Assembly (NCBI RefSeq): GCF_947179515.1 | Contig: NC_067477.1 | Span: forward strand, 120,880,062-120,944,061 | DNA from: Apodemus sylvaticus | Taxonomy: Eukaryota > Chordata > Mammalia > Rodentia > Muridae | Length of the DNA stretch: 64,000 nt | Reading direction: 5' to 3' | Shown: positions 58,329 through 64,000 of the stretch, in pieces | Position numbering within the stretch: the stretch's first letter is position 1 | Layout of the letters: the number at the start of each line of letters is the position of its first letter | Translations under genes and position numbers: made by a program | Notes under the pieces: generated by a model | The model's database searches: none | What the model was told of the DNA's origin: nothing | Seen by the model: only the letters and a program-made list of their open reading frames with translations

Positions 58329-59424
58329 TTTTTTTCCTTTTTTTATTTTTTATTAGATATATTCTTTATTTACATTTCAAATGATTTCCCCTTTCCTAGT
58401 TCCATTTCCACTGGAAATATTCCCATAAGCCATTTCCCTTCCCCCTGTTCCCCAATCAACCCTCTTCTGCTTCCCTGTCCTGGTATACCCCTATGCTGCA
58501 GCATCGAGCCTTCCCAGGACCAAGGGTCTCTCCTCCTCTAATCCAACAAGGCCATCCTCTGCTGCCTATGTCTCTGGAGCCATGGGTAACGCCATGCTTA
58601 CCATCTGGTTGATGGTTTTGTCCCTGGGAGCTCTGAGTGTACTGAGTAGCTCCTATCATTGTTCCTCCTATGGTGCTGCAAACCCCTTCAGCTCCTTGGG
58701 TCCTTTCTCTAGCTCCCCCATTGAGGACCATGCACTCAGTCCAATGGCTGACTGAGAGTGTCCCCCTCTGTATTTGTCATGCACCAGCAGAGCCTCCCAG
58801 GTGACAGTTATATCAGGCTCTGGTCAGCAAGTACTTGTGGGCATCGATAATAGTGTCTGGGTTTTGTAACTGTGTATGGGATGGATCATTAGGTGGAGTA
58901 GTCTCTGGATGGTCTTTCCCTCAGACTCTGCTCCACACTTTGTATCTCCTGTGGGTATTTTGTTCCCCCTTCTAAGAAGGACCAGAGTATCCATACTTTG
59001 TTCTTCCTTCTTCTTGGGCATCATTTGATATGTGAATTATGTCTTGGATATTTCAAGCTTCTAGGCTAATATCCACTTATCAGTGAGTGCATACCATGTG
59101 TGTTCTTTTGTGATTGAGTTACTTCACTCAGGATGATATTTTCTGGTTCCATCCATTTGCTAAGAATTTCATGAATTCATTGTTTTTAATAGCTGAGTAG
59201 CATTCCATTATGTAAATATACCACTTTTTCTGTATTCATTCCTCCGTTGAAAGACATCTGGGTTCTTTCCAGCTTCTGGAAAATTATAAATAGGGCTGCT
59301 ATGAACATAGTGGAGCATGTGTCCTTATTACATGCTGGAGAATACTCTGGGTATATATGCCCAGGAGTAGTATAGCAGGATCCTCCGGTAGTATTATGCA
59401 TAGTTTTCTGAGGAACTGCCAGGG
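58329..59424 (-). mobile_element. Rodent L1: ORF2 C-terminal relic plus 3' UTR, antisense
   Basis: The 3' UTR lies at the left (tattctttatttacatttca, aatgatttcccctttccta). The ORF2 C-terminus is at the right. Antisense frames contain DTLVLLRRGNKIP, KTIQRLLHLMIHPI, DTCSTMFIAALFIIFQKLER and NTEKVVYLHNGMLLSY, all typical of the L1 ORF2 C-terminal region. Frames are broken between 59024 and 59186, so the element is dead and 5'-truncated at about 59424. Confidence 0.93.
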
Positions 59425-59439
59425 TTTTTTTTTTTTTAA

Positions 59440-60095
59440 TAGAAGCAATACAAAACTCATTTGGCATCGGGAAAGGGCCAGTGTGGCAAGTTCCTTGTCT
59501 CCCAGTTAATTTTTAGATCTAACTAGAAGTTGAAGCCCTAACTGGGAACATTCTCCAGAGCTCAGCACCCCTGCTCTCTACCTCTCTGCTCCCTGTTTGT
59601 TCAGGCCCAGCAGCCTTGCTCCATGCTTACCCTCTCCTCCCATAGTTGATGTTTGAACCTTTGCATTATGAGAACTCTTCCATCCCCCTGGAGTCTTTTT
59701 CTCCAATCCATTGAGTTATTTCCTTGTTTCAGCTCTTGCTGAGCCCAGACCTGTGTGTATACTTTTGCAAGAGTTACAATGAATCAGATTTCTCTTTTTC
59801 TCCTGGGTTTTCCCTCAGTGTAATGCCTGAAGTACTTTTAAAACTTTGCATTACTTTAATGTTTTAAATTTATTTTCTCCCTTGGCTAAATGATGTGTTT
59901 TCTTTATGAGAAAGTGTCTTTTTTGTCTAACTTCAAATACTTCATTATAAATGGTTCTTGATAACAAGAGCAAGATAATTACATACATGTGATAAGGATA
60001 ATTTTAAGCACATTTCTGCATTGTAATTTTTAAATGTATCAACTAGTGAGACTAAACATTTGGTCCTTGTCATTTTACTGTCCTCATGGGGTGAC
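59440..60095. other. Unannotated intronic sequence
   Basis: No exon or mobile element recognised. Confidence 0.4.
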
Positions 60096-60099
60096 CCTT

Positions 60100-60440
60100 T
60101 TCTCTTAGTTAGGGTCTTATTTCTGTGAATAGATGTCATGGCCTCAGCAACTCTTGTAAATCAAAACATTTAATTGGCGCTTGCTTCTAGATTCAGAGGG
60201 CTAGTCCATTATTAACAGTAGGAAAGACAGTAGCATGCAGGCAACCATGGTGGTGGAGAAGGAGCTGAGAATTCTACATCTGGATTGGCAGGCAACAGGA
60301 AGAAAGAGTGGCCCTGGGCATTTCAGATATCAAAGGGACACACTCTGACAAGGTCTCACCTATGCCAACAAGAACACACCTCCTAATAGTGCCACTCCCT
60401 CTGGATCCATGAGACACATATTCATTCAGAGTACCACACT
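60100..60440. repeat. Rodent LTR-like interspersed repeat
   Basis: The best-preserved copy of the family seen at 5455: cttagttagggtcttatttc, tgtgaatagatgtcatgg, aaaacatttaattggcgctt, gagaaggagctgagaattct, acacacctcctaatagtgcc and actccctctgg. I believe this is a MaLR/ORR-like LTR but cannot fix the subfamily. Confidence 0.65.
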
Positions 60441-60444
60441 TTGT

Positions 60445-63400
60445 TGTAGTGAAGTGTCTGAACAATTTTAACAGGAGCCTTTGCAGAGCCTGTAAGATGG
60501 CTGGCCCTTTAATCCTGGTTGTAGTTTTACCCGAGCTGAAGGACAAATTAATGATATCTGGGACTCAACCTGCATTCTGCTCACCAAAGTGTAGTATGGG
60601 ATATCCCAACGGGCTCTGATCCCACAGATGCTTAGGCATTCACCAGTGACTTGCACTACACTGTGAGGTCAGGGTTGTTGTTCTAGTGTCTCATTTCTGG
60701 TCCAGAGAGGCAGGACAATCTGAGGGATACCCCAATGCCAGTGAGAAAGCTGGCATCTAGTGGCCTTCAACAGCGCTTCTCTCCTTCCTTGACTCCTGGG
60801 CTTCCCATCTCCAGGACTTGACACAGTGAAACAAACATTCTTGGAATGAGGGTCAGTTTTAATGTGAAATGTCATAAAACCAGGCTCTAATGTCTATAAC
60901 AGCCTTTCCCAGTCATCATGCGTCTCTGGAACAACTCTAGTAGTGAATGTTTTCATTGTCAAAAATGATAAAAGTGAAACATGATTAAATGTTAATGATA
61001 AGCTCAGGTTGCCAGATGGTGAGTCTTGGATGTTGGTTCCACTCCTGGATTTGTGAGGATCTAAAGGGGAACATTCTCACAACTGCACTTCAGTAGCAAA
61101 CTTCTATGGTTTTACCTCAAAAGTAAGGTAGAGGTCTGAAGATGTATAGTTTCAAGCAGGTAAAAAAGACTTTAAGTACATTTCTCATATCAGTCAATTA
61201 TTGATAATTAGCTACACAATTAAAGGCCTTTATCCTATTTATCCTATTATACCATTATTTACAATTATTTTACATTGTGAAATAATTATACTCTTGGCAT
61301 TGCCAAGTCAAATAGCAACATGTTCTAACTCCTCAGAAAACTCCCATAACCTTCAATGCTAATGAAAGGACACTTAAACCCTATGGATTGTGCCAACAGT
61401 CCGAGATTCTTAGTGACCTGACCTTCTGACATATGAACCCCATAAAGATAAGTAGAGAAGGAAAGTCTAAATTTATTTTCACCATTCAGTTTTCCAGATG
61501 CCAAGATCCAGTGGAACTGTTAGCTTTCCCCTCTTTTGTCTTGCTTCCATAAGTCTAGTAGGAAAAGTTTAGAGCTGGTGAAGACTCCAGGGATGAAGCA
61601 GAAACAGACAAAGGAGGGGACTAAGATGCATCCACCAGACCTGGCCCCATTATAAACTTTGGACAGCAGTATTTGAACTTGACTCTATTCTGCACTAGTC
61701 TGTATTTTCTAAACAGAGTCATGTAACCTAGCAGCACATACTGACCTCAGACTCTTAAACCTGGAAGAAACCGTGGGGGTCATTTGCTTTGCATTCTGGG
61801 CATTCCTGAGAAATGACCCACCAGGCTCAGCTCCCACCGCCACCCATTAGGTAGGAACATTTACAGCGAAAGATTGTTAATGTTGGGAGATGAGGCCTCT
61901 CTGCCTGTGATTTGGGGTCTTCAGGTCTGCCAAAACTCTTCAGCACACAATAGGCTTGCTTGCTGTATCTCAACATTACCATCTTGTCCACAAATAGGCT
62001 TCTCTCTGCTCCATCCTCCAGCTGGTCTTCAGAGAATGGTTGCCTGAACACTCTGCTTGCTCTTTCCTGGTTGGATCCTATAGTGGGAAATAATTAAAAT
62101 GTAGTACCACCCTGCCAGGCCTCTGCTCCAAGTCCTGGCATGTCTCTCTTTCCTGCCCAGCACCCACTCCTTCCAAGTATCCGGCAAAGCATGACTCTTA
62201 AACTTGAATAGTTAATCAAATATATTTATGTATATGAAACTCCCAATTACATAAAACCAATTTGCAATGATAAGATCTTACCCCAATATTTCTAACCTCT
62301 CAGCACACCAGAAATACATCTAACAACATCTGGATCTGGGTATCTCCCCTTCTGCTCCCTCATGCAGTTCCCAGGCTCCCTCTCTCTCCGCCCCTCCTTC
62401 TCTTAGCACCTTCTCCCCTCTCCCCTCCAATCACTGGCCTCTCAGTGCCTCAATGTGAATGGATAGGAAATATCTTGCATCATTCTACATTTGATGAACC
62501 AACGTAGGGCATATTTCCACTAGAAACCTGAGATTATTAGTCTAAAAGTTAGAGTTTTTTATTTTTGTTTGTTTGTTTTTGTTGTTGTTATTGAGTAACT
62601 TAAGAGCGCCAAAATCAGGTCATGTGACTCAAGCCTGCCATATTGAAACAAAGCAAAGACTGTGGATACTGAGGACCCCTAGTGGGGAAAATAGGTCTTA
62701 ACTGGATACTCAAATTCTAACGTTGGCGCCCTGGGAATTCTAGGTTTGAATCCTGCTTTTACTAGCTGCTTATAAGCTGGTATTTTGCCCTGCCCTGGTT
62801 GGATCCTAGCAGACATTAGTGCTGAAGGTTATGGGAGCTTTCTGAGGAGCTAGAATTGTCTGGCTTGGTAAAGTACAGACGTATGAATTTTTGATAGTCT
62901 TTCTCTGAGTATGTGGATAATGATTCCATGGGAGGAAGTCTATTTGTGTTTCCACTTGTAAAACCCACCTTGATCCCTGAATACAAATGGGGCTAGGGAC
63001 ATCTATGCCCCCATGAGTATATCTTGCTGAGAAGGAGAATCCCCCTAGTCTTAGAGCAGAGCATCCCAACCTCATTCCATGATTAGTTATTCTCTTCACT
63101 GTGGCCTTTCAGTGCGCAAGAGACGCCCTTTGGCCTAAACCTACTGCCACCACTCTGATTATTTTCAACTATACTCAGATAAGACTTGTAGCATGCAGTG
63201 GACTTGGGAAAAAGCTTTGAGTGTGGCCTCAGAGGTCTTTCACATCATGCTTCTTGCTACACACTGAAGCCTCTTTATAAATAAACAGCTGATGGGACGG
63301 ACCGGTAGAAAACTTTGTACCTTATAACCATGACTTCACCCCTCAGAGCTCATTCCTACGCTGTGTAGACCCAGTTTCAGGATACATACCCAGTGCTGTG

Positions 63401-63980
63401 GTACCACCTACGCATCCCATTTATTCCATCAATTTGGATGGCTTGTGCTGCTCTTGGCCGTAGACCTGCAAAAACAAAGCCATGGGATAAAGCAGCTTGG
63501 ATTGTGTAATGAAAACCTTGTACCTTTCTGGAGGCCCAGGAGAGGGAAATGATTTATTTTTGCCCTACCAAATAAAACATTCTAGGAATCCAAGGTGAAA
63601 ATTGGATTTTAACTGCTACTAACATTTTGAGCATATAAAATCGGCAAGTGTTGAGTGCTTTGCCTGATTAAGAGAAGAGCCCAGAGTCTGGTACAAGAAT
63701 GAGCTGTGTGTAAAGTGGTTGGTGTCGCAAATAAACCCAACCAGTTTATGAAACTAGGAGCGAATGTTAAACAGATGTTGGCAGCTAGGATTCAGCAATG
63801 GAGACCTCTGTGTTTTTGTTTGTCGTGTGTCTTATACCTGAGTCACTGTCCCCTTTCCTTTCCAGCTTCTAATCTTCATGCTTTGGGTTTGAGTTGTCTG
63901 TGTCTAAGCTCAAGGAGTCTGGGGAACAATCTTGATTCAAGTAGTTTGTCTTCACCTTGATTCTTTCTCTTCCTTTAGAG
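60445..63980. other. Unannotated intronic sequence
   Basis: About 3.5 kb with no exon or clear mobile element recognised. A short (TTTG)/(GTT) run lies at about 62565-62592. Confidence 0.45.
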
Positions 63981-64000
63981 TGTGTGTGTGTGTGTGTGTG
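63981..64000. repeat. (GT)n microsatellite running off the window
   Basis: The final 20 bases are GT units. The full length cannot be seen. Confidence 0.93.

Larger units (their letters stand above)
43137..64000 (+). other. Ltbp1: Ltbp1 intron downstream of the linker exon (3' end outside window)
   Basis: About 21 kb of intron follows the linker exon. The exon that should carry the rest of the TB/hybrid domain, including a paired-cysteine motif, was looked for and not recognised, so it probably lies beyond the window. Confidence 0.85.

Noticed and set aside
58824..59467. Antisense protein-like frames
   Set aside because: They are not host genes; both are relics of the L1 ORF2 C-terminus and are annotated as a mobile element.
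43137..64000. Next Ltbp1 exon (rest of the TB/hybrid domain)
   Set aside because: A scan by eye for the paired-cysteine motif and the expected phase-0 acceptor found no convincing candidate. A translated alignment to LTBP1 would settle this.
1..64000. CRISPR arrays, operons, prophage, bacterial signals
   Set aside because: The tandem repeats present are adjacent units without spacers, and the window is clearly mammalian.

Overview
The window is mammalian genomic DNA from a muroid rodent. The evidence is rodent-specific interspersed repeats on both strands: B1, B2/B3, B4 and ID-like SINEs, rodent L1 3' regions, URR1-type hAT transposons and rodent LTR-like repeats. One short L1 insertion has a 3' UTR resembling the young L1 families I know from mouse, so a mouse-lineage species is plausible. 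I cannot separate Mus from other murids by eye.

Only one gene is supported: Ltbp1 (latent TGF-beta binding protein 1), on the + strand. Two consecutive internal coding exons are present. Exon A (41249-41476) encodes an EGF-like module. Exon B (42862-43136) encodes a linker and the first cysteine of the following TB/hybrid domain. Both have AG acceptors and gtaagc donors, and they join in frame across a 1385-bp intron. Everything else is intron: about 41 kb upstream and about 21 kb downstream, both running off the window. I looked for the flanking Ltbp1 exons and did not recognise them here. The other open reading frames are chance frames, repeat-driven frames, or relics of L1 ORF2.

Layout. 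1-8.2 kb: a long homopyrimidine tract, a B1 with an internal hexanucleotide expansion, an old L1 3' end and a rodent L1 3' region. 8.2-20.5 kb: a second pyrimidine tract, B4/B1 relics, an old L1 with an ORF2 relic, a URR1 element and a 265-bp CA-rich tract. 20.5-31 kb: mostly unannotated, with a URR1, a B3, a B1 and simple repeats. 31-36 kb: an unusual local duplication, a G-rich minisatellite and L1/B4 fragments. 36-43.5 kb: a URR1, an eight-unit minisatellite, the two exons and a Charlie-like relic. 43.5-64 kb: L1 fragments (one with a perfect 16-bp target duplication), a perfect heat-shock-element-like palindrome, an X-box/octamer cluster, a Z-DNA-prone CpG patch and LTR-like repeats.

I found no operon, CRISPR array, phage-like or otherwise novel multigene system. 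The observations worth checking are repeat dynamics, local duplications and a few candidate intronic regulatory sites.
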